Shown here piece by piece: positions 24,401 to 31,369 of a DNA stretch of 64,000 bases; the stretch's first letter is position 1, and every line of letters begins with the position of its first letter. The stretch comes from Cycas panzhihuaensis (Eukaryota; Cycadophyta). A program made the position numbers and the translations under genes. The stretch is from assembly GCA_023213395.1 (NCBI GenBank), contig CM041465.1, forward strand, positions 139,383,741-139,447,740. Reading direction: 5' to 3'. Below the pieces are notes generated by a model that worked only from the letters and a program-made list of their open reading frames with translations, had not been told where the DNA came from and did no database searches.

Positions 24401-25951
24401 AATTTCCCGTTACCCTTTCTGGATCAGATCATTGATCGCACTGCCGGATTCGAAGTGATGTCCCTAATGGACGGCTTCTCCGGTTACAACCAAATTCAGA
24501 TCTCTCCCGAAGACCGCCATAAGATGGCCTTCACTACCCCTTGGGGCACCTTCGCCTACAAGGCGATGCCCTTTGGCCTTAAAAATGCAGGTGCTACCTA
24601 CCAGAGAGCCATGCATTTCATTTTCCACGACCTCATCAACGACACGTTGGAGGTCTTCATGGATGACATGATGGGTCTTTCCCGTGCGAGGGCCCATCAT
24701 CCTTCCGACTTGCGCGCCATCTTCTCACGATGTCGCGAGTATTACGTCAGTTTGAACCCACTTAAATGTGTGTTTGCCGTTACCTTGGGTAAACTCCTTG
24801 GATTCCTTGTATCCAAACAAGGAATTCAGATCGATCCTGACAAAGTCAGGGCGATCCTCGACATGCCGCCACCTAGAACTCAACGGCAGATCAAGTCGTT
24901 TCTAGGCAGGCTCAGTTTCCTTAGGCGCTTCTTAGCTGACTTCGCTGTGAGCGCTAAGCCCCTCACGAACCTGTTGAAGAAGGGAGCTCCTTTTGCCTGG
25001 TCTGACAAGACCCAAAAGGCCTTCGAAGGACTCAAGGAAGCCCTAGCTTCCGCTCCTACGCTGGCGCCTCCCCGATTCGATAGGCCCTTCGTCCTGTATA
25101 CCTCAGCGACTGACGAATCCCTGGGCGCTATGCTCGCTCAGGAGGACGATTCAGGAACTGAGAGAGCCATTTATTTCATCAGTCGCACCCTTGTGGCTGC
25201 CGAGCTTAACTATTCCCCTGCCGAGAAGGAATGCCTCTCCTTGGTCCACGCGACCAAGAAGTTTAGGCACTACTTGCTCGGTAACACTACCAAGGTGATC
25301 GTTCAATCCGATCCCTTGAGGTACTTGCTGACTCGTCCAGATTTGACGGGTAGGTCTGGCCGTTGGGCCGTCCTGCTCCAAGAATTTGATCTCCTTATCA
25401 TCACCCGGAAATCGAAGAAGGGCATGATAGTGGCCGAGCAACTCGCAGACGCCCCTATCCCTAACTCCTTCGATACTCCTGTTGACGACTCTCTCCCTGA
25501 TGAGGCTATCTTGGCGATTCAGGGAGCTCCTCCCCACCCACTCATCGATAATGAGTGGTACGGCGACGTAGTGCGGTATCTCACGCAGCAGCAATACCGC
25601 CTCGACGCTAGTAGCAAGGTTAAATCTCGCATCCGGACTTCTGCCAGGCAATACCTCCTCATGGATGAGGTATTGTACAAGAGGTCCTTCGATGGGATCC
25701 TTCTCCGCTGCGTCACTGCTGACGAAGCCGACCAGGTGCTTCGCGAATGCCACCACGGCATTTGTGGGGGTCACTTCGGGGGCCAGTACATGGCTCAAAG
25801 GATCCTTCGCATGGGCTACTTTTGGCCGTCTCTTTTTAAGGACGCTCACACCTTTGCTCTGAAATGTCGGCGATGTCAAGAGCACGTCAACGTTTCCCAT
25901 GTGCCTTCCGAGGCCTTACATCCCATTGTCTCGCCATGGCCCTTCGCTTAG
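21461..25951 (+). CDS. pol: Gag C-terminus, protease, RT, RNase H and integrase N-terminus
   Basis: The longest open stretch of the window (1,496 codons), in the same frame as the preceding one. It holds the capsid's second half, knuckle, protease, RT, RNase H and the integrase zinc finger ('HHGICGGHFGG...CRRCQEH'). The Met at 21461 is internal to the capsid and not a natural start. The stretch ends at TAG 25949, directly before the first catalytic Asp segment 'WGLDLIG'. RT fingers/palm sequences such as 'DFRDINNACPKDNFPLPFLD' are perfectly preserved. Confidence 0.95.
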   Translation: MMKLFPRSLQGDALKWFYHLPAHSIHSFQQLVDEFINYFDVARPFESGMKSLLSLKQGHDEMNRDFVQRFHDLLHSTKATLPEELKRDLFVNALRPEVHVEVLKMGVTTCDSAIAKCLALEAIEIQAGLKKPLKPSQRREAPPPTKDTKPSQPTRFSSHPTERTLDPLTSAICSFERTMKELKLQGPSSPTSNKQVQQTTQALPRNANAQSSQARRSDPPLEKKWCSIHGDCFHDDSRCRAQHPKDAPRRDSSPKRASRPNLDQPVHKDPFPKHGERDRNSQPKNNRNRGRSPDPRPSRHKGKGAQNSSSSSRSPSRRTPSPSRPRNRGKKVIQLLEATPTFALTRSQAAKEAAGAAGPSAPSDPPPETLPPEIPLFPKAIPVRPGCYDFRRALTQPTGKGKPFSVVDELHTVAAGMSLMDVLRSCPKQRALLLEALGSGDVPIHTLGVAQGGGPAISFDPKDLPLVGERERQWNFPFTIMIDTPDCTLRRTVVDNGSSVNAIPLHVMQELGISALEPVPWRCQGYDGSEKTPLGSVAIPLTLEGKTILADVVVLDVDMDYNLLLGRPWLDQMGAVCSTLWGQLKFVHDGRMRVVSRERPFPKQTRSANSANQGPSTHASAYSIAIPNPSEEDPASSPSGLTRFAPIGVGSYGYLASFSDDESLDEDEGCPHPVSFLRANRLHLPCSRSPSRTPLVSEASSSCVSHVIARVDPPIASSSFSLPPVGDGFEELPFTPPEELLSGFPSDPRKGVEHPDSHHSPVAPTSSSASSTRSKVIHGVDYFEDDEALLEHLAGLAPNLSSGHHRLGHQKILAIGSTLADPIPSPIPPLPVDLAPLHFEEGNAMCTGATQDIVLASGKIIKVGLECSPDEIREYSLLFQEFRDIFAWDYADMKGIDPSIVTHNLTTLPGARPVRQKQRPLHPKLSAAVKMEVEKLLDAGLITSIDYPKWVSNIVPVAKKNGVIRICVDFRDINNACPKDNFPLPFLDQIIDRTAGFEVMSLMDGFSGYNQIQISPEDRHKMAFTTPWGTFAYKAMPFGLKNAGATYQRAMHFIFHDLINDTLEVFMDDMMGLSRARAHHPSDLRAIFSRCREYYVSLNPLKCVFAVTLGKLLGFLVSKQGIQIDPDKVRAILDMPPPRTQRQIKSFLGRLSFLRRFLADFAVSAKPLTNLLKKGAPFAWSDKTQKAFEGLKEALASAPTLAPPRFDRPFVLYTSATDESLGAMLAQEDDSGTERAIYFISRTLVAAELNYSPAEKECLSLVHATKKFRHYLLGNTTKVIVQSDPLRYLLTRPDLTGRSGRWAVLLQEFDLLIITRKSKKGMIVAEQLADAPIPNSFDTPVDDSLPDEAILAIQGAPPHPLIDNEWYGDVVRYLTQQQYRLDASSKVKSRIRTSARQYLLMDEVLYKRSFDGILLRCVTADEADQVLRECHHGICGGHFGGQYMAQRILRMGYFWPSLFKDAHTFALKCRRCQEHVNVSHVPSEALHPIVSPWPFA

Positions 25952-26800
25952 TGGGGACTAGACCTCATTGGGGCTATCTTCCCACCTTCGTCGTCGCAGC
26001 ACAAGTTCATCTTGACTGTCACGGAATATTTCACCAAATGGGCGGAGGCCATCCCTTTGATCACTACTCCTAGCAAAACGATTGCCACGTTCATTTATGA
26101 GCATATCATTTGCCGTTTCAGGATCTCGGATGTCCTAATCACCGACAACGGAACCCCTTTTTGTAATAAGGAGGTGGATGAGCTTTGTGAGAGGTTCAAA
26201 ATCTCTCATAAGACTTCTTCCCCTTATTAGCCTCAGGCAAATGGCCAGGTGGAGTCTTTTAATAAGACTCTGGTCAACATTCTCAAGAAAACCGTCGCTC
26301 AATCCCAAAGGGATTGGCACTTTCAGTTGCCCTCCGCTTTGTGGGCTTATCGCACCTCTGTCCGTTCCGCCACGGGAATGACCCCGTTCTCCCTGGTCTA
26401 CGGTACTGAGGCGGTACTCCCGCTGGAGGTGGAGATTCCTTCCTTGCGGGTCTCCCTTCGAGGTTTCATCGACGACGAGTCGATCCGCCAGGCCCGCCTG
26501 CTGGACCTCGAAGCTTTGGATGAGAGACGCTTAGCCGCCTACCAGGCTAACCTAGCATCCAAAGCCCGCTCACAAAGGGCCCACGATAAACGCCTGCGTT
26601 CCCGCCCTTTGTTCCCTGGGGACTATGTCCTCAAGCTCGAATATCTCCATGACCGTTTGACCAAGTTCAAACCCCGGTGGGTTGGTCCTTTCATCATTAT
26701 CGAATCCCTCGATAATGGTGCTTACAGGATAGCCACCCTGGAGGGGCTCGAATTTGAGAAAGCCGTTAATGGGATGTTCCTTAAGAAGTTTTACGCTTGA
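25952..26800 (+). CDS. Integrase core and C-terminus of element A
   Basis: Continues the pol frame after the second TAG: 'GLDLIG' (first Asp), 'VTEYFTKWAEAIPL', 'VLITDNGTPFCN' (second Asp), then TAG at 26228-26230, then 'PQANGQVESFNKTLVN' with the catalytic Glu. The C-terminus 'LHDRLTKFKPRWVGPFIIIE' is the GPY/F-like module, and the frame ends with TGA at 26798. Function: strand transfer of cDNA into the chromosome. The two TAGs would remove catalysis unless read through. Confidence 0.93.
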
Positions 26801-27579
26801 CCCTTCGGCGATTCCTTCGCCTCGCTCCGAAATGAGCCTAAACTACCATCTTAGGTTATCCCCATTCTTCCCAACCGCGGGTAGAATGGTAACTTAAGAT
26901 GGATCCTGTTTTGTCTTCCGGTTCCTTCCGCGGAACCCGCGTTCCCGTATCCTCTCGGGGACTCTTTTGTCGTCTTGTTTGGGCATCTCCCAATCAGGAG
27001 GACGCTTGGGGGCATTGTCGCTCCCCCTTTCCTGCCCGCGTTTCCTTCGCATATCCCGCTATGCTCTCCTATAGACATGTATGCCGCCCTGCTCCCTAAC
27101 CTCACACTTCTATATCGTCCCGCTCACGGCGTGTGTGTGTGCCCCTGTTAGGTGTGTGGTCATACATGGAAGGAAACGTGTGTATCACACAACAAAACAT
27201 CATAACATAAATCACCAACATAACATAACATAACACTCATTACACAAAAACAAATATGCATATCATCCACACATCATGCACAGCATCTCATATCCGAATG
27301 GGGTTCCAACCACCCCATCCATATATATATACATATCAAAATCATGTCATCATACATCCTGGGAAGCCGGTGTCCTTGCAGGGGGGGTACAATCATATGG
27401 CCCTATATATGACCCCCTGGAGGCCCGTGCTTTCCTCCGCCTAAGCTATATGCATGTCCCTCTGCCTGCCCCGCCTCCCGGGTGCCATCTCTGGTCTCTG
27501 TGATCCCTCTCCTGGGGACCACATGCCTCCGAGGCTCCTCCACAGGCCTCTGCGAGCCGCCCGCCCGCTCTCCTCGTCC
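26801..27579 (+). other. Spacer between pol and the antisense gene of element A
   Basis: Non-coding in either direction as far as I can see. It contains near-repeats of 'AACATAACATAACATAACA' (27205-27235) and a short TA run 'CCATATATATATACATAT' (27316-27335) that is the likely seed position of copy B's microsatellite. Also a purine/pyrimidine-rich stretch near 27375-27390 (GCAGGGGGGGTAC). Confidence 0.7.
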
Positions 27580-28902
27580 CTAGGTCATCTCGGGGTCGCC
27601 ACCGTGTGGGTCCGTGTCCTGCTCCGGCTCGACCTCGAGACCATCTGTGCGACTAGTTGATCGTATCTGGCCTGGATACGATCCCGCTCTCCCCGGAGAG
27701 CCTCCTCTGTCGTCCTGAGACGCTCTGTGATGATTATCAGCTGGGTCCTGCTCTCGTTGTCTCCGCCTGCACCACCCTGTGCCTCTAGAGCCTGCACCCA
27801 TCCTCGCAGCTCGTCTCTCTCGCGTCATCCCGCTCGCGCCTCGCGCTATCTCTCTCCTGCTGCAGCTGTCTCTGGGATGTCACATGCTCTTGGGACTCTG
27901 CAACCCATATGTCCCTCGCCCTTACCAACGGGGCGAATTCCTCTCTGTGGGCTCCTGCCGCTCTAGGCTCATCACCTGCCTGGATGGGCGGTTGCGCCTC
28001 TGCATATACCTGAGGGAATATCTCCCTCGCCACAGCCTCTACCAGCCTCCTAATCTCTGCTGCACCTGCCAATGCCACATGCCATATGTCAGTCTATATC
28101 CCATCATATATGCTATGATCAAACCAAGCCAAACTTCTATTTGGATGCTGAATGACTCTGGAGGAGGTTAGGTCTCACCTACTGTGGGCCCGGGTCCCTC
28201 GGTCGCAAGATCCTCTCCTCCTGGCTCTCCGCCAGCTGCAGGTGCCTCATCCTCGGGCACCTCCTCTGCCTGGGTCCCTCTCCTCGTGGGGGTGGCCCCA
28301 GCTCTCGTCCCTACGGATCCCATCACGATCCGTAGCCTCCGGGCCCTAGTCACGGGTCCCTTAACCTCATCCTGTGCTCCAGATGGGCTTGCCTCCTCCC
28401 AGCCGGATGGACCCCTCACGGCCCCGCCTCTGCAGGTCGTGACGGGCCGGCCCCGCTATCTCCACTGTCTCCATCATCCCCGTCATCACTGCTGTCATCT
28501 CCCGCGGGCACTCCTGCTCCGCCCGCCTCGTCATCGCTATCCCACCTCACCGTCCTGTAGGGCTCAGCTATATAGTCTGGGAGGGTGAGGAGGTCTAGTG
28601 ATGTGGCCTCCACCGAGCGTCTGACATGAGCTCTATCCTCTGTCCCCCTCAGTTGAGTCTGCCACCTGTGGACCATCGGGGCCTGCTCTGTAATGGGGTG
28701 TGGTCCCCCTGCTGGTGCCACTGCAGTGAAGTGATAAAAAAACTAACACTGTAGCAGTGTGCTGTAGGATAGCCCCCCTCTGCCGGATGTCCTGATAGTA
28801 TCCAGCTATGCAACCAGGTTCACCGCTATCAGGGCAGCCCAGTCCATCCTCTCGCTGGCTTCGCAGCGGCGAACTGCATCCATCCATCCTCCTGGTACTT
28901 CC
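27580..28902 (-). pseudogene. Antisense PMD gene, downstream coding part (frame changes or further intron)
   Basis: Coding continues on the minus strand but in shifting frames. About 28950-28740 reads 'ISQRQNYREVPGGWMDAV' and 'RMDWAALIAVNLVAWI' (rest of the PMD). 28721-28416 reads 'SLDLLTLPDYIAEPYRTVRW' then an acidic Asp/Gly/Ser-rich tract. 28078-27785 reads 'IFPQVYAEAQPPIQ' and 'LVRARDIWVAESQEH' then an Arg/Glu-rich helix. 27797-27585 is a coiled coil ('ERLRTTEEALRGERDRIQ'). A pyrimidine-rich CTGCAG acceptor-like site at about 28727 is also present in copy B (about 5419), so a second intron is possible, but I cannot place its donor. Otherwise this copy carries frameshifts. Confidence 0.6.
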
Positions 28903-29858
28903 CTATAGTTCTGTCTCTGGGAAATCCGGAACAGAATGCACAGTATGACCATCTTCCTCACTCAAGGAATCCCTGACAACAGAACTGTCTGGAGGAGTGC
29001 TCCCCTCCGGTCCCATCTGCCAGCCTCGTGAAAATGTAGCCGCCTCTGTGTCTTTGCCTGCAGGCCGGGGCGTCCCGAGTCTCACCGGCCTCCCTGTCGC
29101 CGGAACCCCCAGTATCCGCCGGATGTCCCTCGGTGTGACAGTCACATCCCCCACCTGTGGTAGGTGGAATACATGCCTCCTCCTGTCCCAATGGGACACT
29201 ATATCCACTAGCAACCTCTGGTCGGACGTGTGCTGAGGTGTCCTGAGGGCCTTATACAGGCCGCACCTCTCCAACATGTCCCTGTCCTCCTGAGTCGTCA
29301 TCTCCAGGCAACTCAGCATGGCCATACCAATGTTCTCGCGGTTATCTACCGTGAGGACAGCCTGTTCACACCAAAAAACACTTCAGGTCAGTCTCATGTT
29401 AGCTATTGTCCTCTCTCTCTCTCTTGAATCTCTCTCTGCCTGAGATTTGGGGCCCTTTTGGCCCTCATGCCTCTTTTACGCCTTTGCCAGATCAAGACCA
29501 AACTTAGCGACTGCTTAAGTTTGCACGGTCCCGCGGCGACGCCCGGCCAACCATGATCTTGCACCGCGATCATTCTTGCAGATGAATCAGCGACCAAAAG
29601 GGGGTTTTACCCAAAACAAAAAAAAGTTTCTTCTGGTGGACCCCGTGGGGCCCATCGGGACCAGGGCCCCCTAATGTCTAGGTCTCCGCCTCTTTCTGGG
29701 TCCTATTCAGATCCCGGGAAGCCTTCCGTTGCCCATAAGGGGCACTAAAACTATGCAAATCACTCTTAAAAAAACTTCAAAAACCTTCAAACTTTGAACT
29801 TTATTTTGGGTCAGGTTTAGTGATATCCACTCACTGGATCTGGTCTCGCTATCGCCAT
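28903..29858 (-). CDS. Antisense PMD gene, exons 1 and 2 (predicted), element A
   Basis: Exon 1 is ATG 29858 to 29835 (8 codons). Donor GTGAGT is at 29834-29829, the intron is 29834-29362 (473 nt), the acceptor is 'TTTTTTGGTGTGAACAG', and exon 2 starts at 29361 in the same phase. Exon 2 is open to TAG at 28903. It contains 'LLVDIVSHWDRRRHVFHLPQ' and 'DVTVTPRDIRRILGVPATGR', which match the core of the plant mobile domain (PMD; known from MAIN/MAIL1 and from transposons: '..RW..ETHTFHLP.GE.TITL.DV..LLGLP..G.P'). Without splicing, Met 29325 would start a 140-codon frame. The gene lies against the element's sense strand, as I recall for gene 23 of maize Grande. Molecular role unknown. Confidence 0.75.
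29362..29834 (-). other. Predicted intron 1 of the antisense gene, element A
   Basis: Donor CCA|GTGAGT and acceptor GAACAG|GC on the minus strand. It contains the run AAACTTTTTTTTGTTTTGG. The same architecture stands in copy B (4276-4802) with flanking exon sequences aligned. Confidence 0.7.
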
Positions 29859-30018
29859 GTCGTCTAGTCGGTCGTGCTGGCTCTCTCTGCTCTCCGATCC
29901 GACGGCCCGAGCTCCCTCTGCGTGCCTCCAAAGTTGGGCGGCGCTCCGCTACGTAGGGAAATGGCTCTGGTTTCTCACGAGAGCCGGTGAAAATGAATTC
30001 ATTTTCTCGTCGATTTCC

Positions 30019-30027
30019 TTATATAAA
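30019..30027. promoter_or_regulatory. Palindromic TATA box, possible two-way promoter inside element A
   Basis: CTTATATAAAG reads TATATAAAG on plus (towards the second RNase H) and TTTATATAAG on minus (towards the antisense gene). On the plus strand it is followed by TGGGCCCC, a site-II-like TGGGCC word. Copy B conserves it as TATATAAAGGGCC in the RNase H direction. The distance to the antisense ATG is about 161 bp. Confidence 0.55.
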
Positions 30028-30542
30028 GTGGGCCCCAACGGGCACTTCCTCCGTTTTTGGTCCCGCGCCAGTCGTTGGGACCGTCTCGTCGCCTTGGTCG
30101 CCTTTGCCTTGGGCCTACCGCTGCCGACAGTTCGTCGATGCCCTTGCTGTCCGCCCTCGTGGGGGCATTTATGGTGCCTCGTTGTCGCATTTTTTTTGCC
30201 AGGGCCCCTTCTGCGCCGCTTTGCGCGCTGCTCCCGAGCCTACCCGAGTTTATACTCGTTTGGCTCGTTTCGCCGCCCCGGACTCATTTCCGTGGTCCTT
30301 TTCCGCTCCTGGGATCCCCAAAGGGAATGCCCCCGCCTGGGGGCATGTTTCGCTCCCTGGAGTGACCTTTTGGCATCCCAGGAGGGTTTTCCCTTCCGAC
30401 CACTCTCCGCGGGTGATCGGATGGCTTGTCCTCGCCCTGGGTAACCTCATTGCTAGGTCCTCCTACCCTTCACGGCCACTCTGTGTTTGCCTTTCGAGTA
30501 TTGCTTTCACCCCCCATTGACTGCTTGGATTCTGTGTCGCCG

Positions 30543-30966
30543 ATGTCTGTCTACATCTTTACCGACGGCGGAAGCCGCGGTAACCCTGGACCTTCTGCTG
30601 CTGCATGGATTCTCTGCAGCCCGTCTGGACATGATCTCCTCCGCTCTGGGATCTTCCTCCCAGAGGCTACCAACAACGAAGCCGAGTATACAGCTGTTAT
30701 CGAAGCCCTTACCGATGCTCTCCGTTTTCACCATGGACCCATTGTTTTGCTTTGCGACTCTCAAGTTGTGGTGTCTCATCTCACCCAGGTTTACCAGGTG
30801 CGATGCCCTCACTTGAGGACTCTTGCTTCTGCCGCCAAATCCCTCCTGGCCAATTTTTTCTTCTGTTGATATCTAGCATATCCCTCAGGCCCTCAACGCT
30901 GAGGCAGATAGTCTTGTTCACCTCATCCTTGAGCGCTGCCTTTCTCTCCTTGCCGACCGCCCCTGA
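30543..30966 (+). pseudogene. Second RNase H (archaeal/plant type, aRNH) of element A, frameshifted
   Basis: ATG 30543 opens 'MSVYIFTDGGSRGNPGPSAA', the hallmark of type-1 RNases H of the archaeal/plant family (first catalytic Asp in 'FTDGGSRGNPG'). Next come 'TNNEAEYTAVIEAL' (catalytic Glu) and 'LLCDSQVVVSHL' (catalytic Asp). The frame ends at 30869, but the expected C-terminus 'HIPQALNAEADSLVHLIL' follows in a shifted frame (about 30871-30960) after another TAG at 30876, so this copy has a frameshift. Tat elements with such an extra domain downstream of integrase are known; the domain is thought to act in polypurine primer handling. It is far from pol and has its own ATG, so it needs a separate or spliced mRNA. 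Confidence 0.88.
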
Positions 30967-31357
30967 GGCTTGCCTGGCCTTCCCGTCGCCCAAGCCCCAG
31001 GTCGTCTGCCACTTCGCTTCGCGATCTGCTCGCACCTCCGAAACTGGGTTACTAATGAGGTAAAACTATGGTACCCACTATTTGCTCTCTATGTGACCAT
31101 GCATGCTCCTTTGCATTCATTGTGGTGGGGGCAGCCCCCTCGCCTGACTCTTTCTTCCGCCCGGTTCCTGGTGGCTCATAGCGGCCCTATGTTGTCTCCA
31201 CCACCGCCAGATCCACGCTGCCCGCCACGACACTCGCCCAAGACCCTTGCCTACTGTTATGATCTTGATTGATATATCTATATACACATATGCTACTGAC
31301 AGTTGTGTTGCCAGCATTCGCCATCGCACCAGGCTTCCGAGCCGTGAGGCTCTACTG
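30967..31357 (+). other. 3' untranslated part of element A
   Basis: Between the second RNase H and the purine tract; no further gene seen. Contains TA-rich 'TTGATATATCTATATACACA' near 31268. Confidence 0.5.
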
Positions 31358-31369
31358 CCAAGGGGGCAG
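31358..31369 (+). other. Polypurine tract of element A
   Basis: CCAAGGGGGCAG lies directly before the TG of the 3' LTR, the place where plus-strand synthesis starts in LTR elements. Confidence 0.85.

Larger units (their letters stand above)
20135..26800 (+). pseudogene. gag-pol: gag-pol polyprotein of element A, one frame with three TAG stops
   Basis: A single frame of 2,222 codons from ATG 20135 to TGA 26798-26800, interrupted only by TAG at codons 437 (21443), 1939 (25949) and 2032 (26228). Domains by codon: Pro-rich N-terminus 1-400; gag capsid about 410-560; unusual zinc knuckle 'CSIHGDCFHDDSRC' from 668; Arg/Ser-rich basic region 690-770; protease with 'VVDNGSSVNA' (D937, DNG in place of D-S/T-G); RT about 1320-1590 with 'FMDDM' at 1509-1513; RNase H about 1650-1780 with 'LYTSATDESLGAML'; integrase HHCC finger about 1870-1915; core D1943, D2004, E2040 (exactly 35 residues between the last two); C-terminal 'KPRWVGPFIII' without chromodomain. 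No frameshift separates gag from pol. An alternative start is ATG 20228. Confidence 0.95.

Noticed and set aside
25151-25900. 249-codon minus-strand frame opposite RNase H/integrase
   Set aside because: Shadow of pol, whose motifs on the plus strand are unmistakable.
28184-28588. 134-codon plus-strand frame
   Set aside because: Mirror of the antisense gene's acidic/Pro-rich part, which copy B supports on the other strand.
29857-30520. Plus-strand frames of 195 and 177 codons between the antisense gene and the second RNase H
   Set aside because: Opposite the antisense promoter and exon 1, no recognisable domain, and not maintained in copy B; treated as chance frames.
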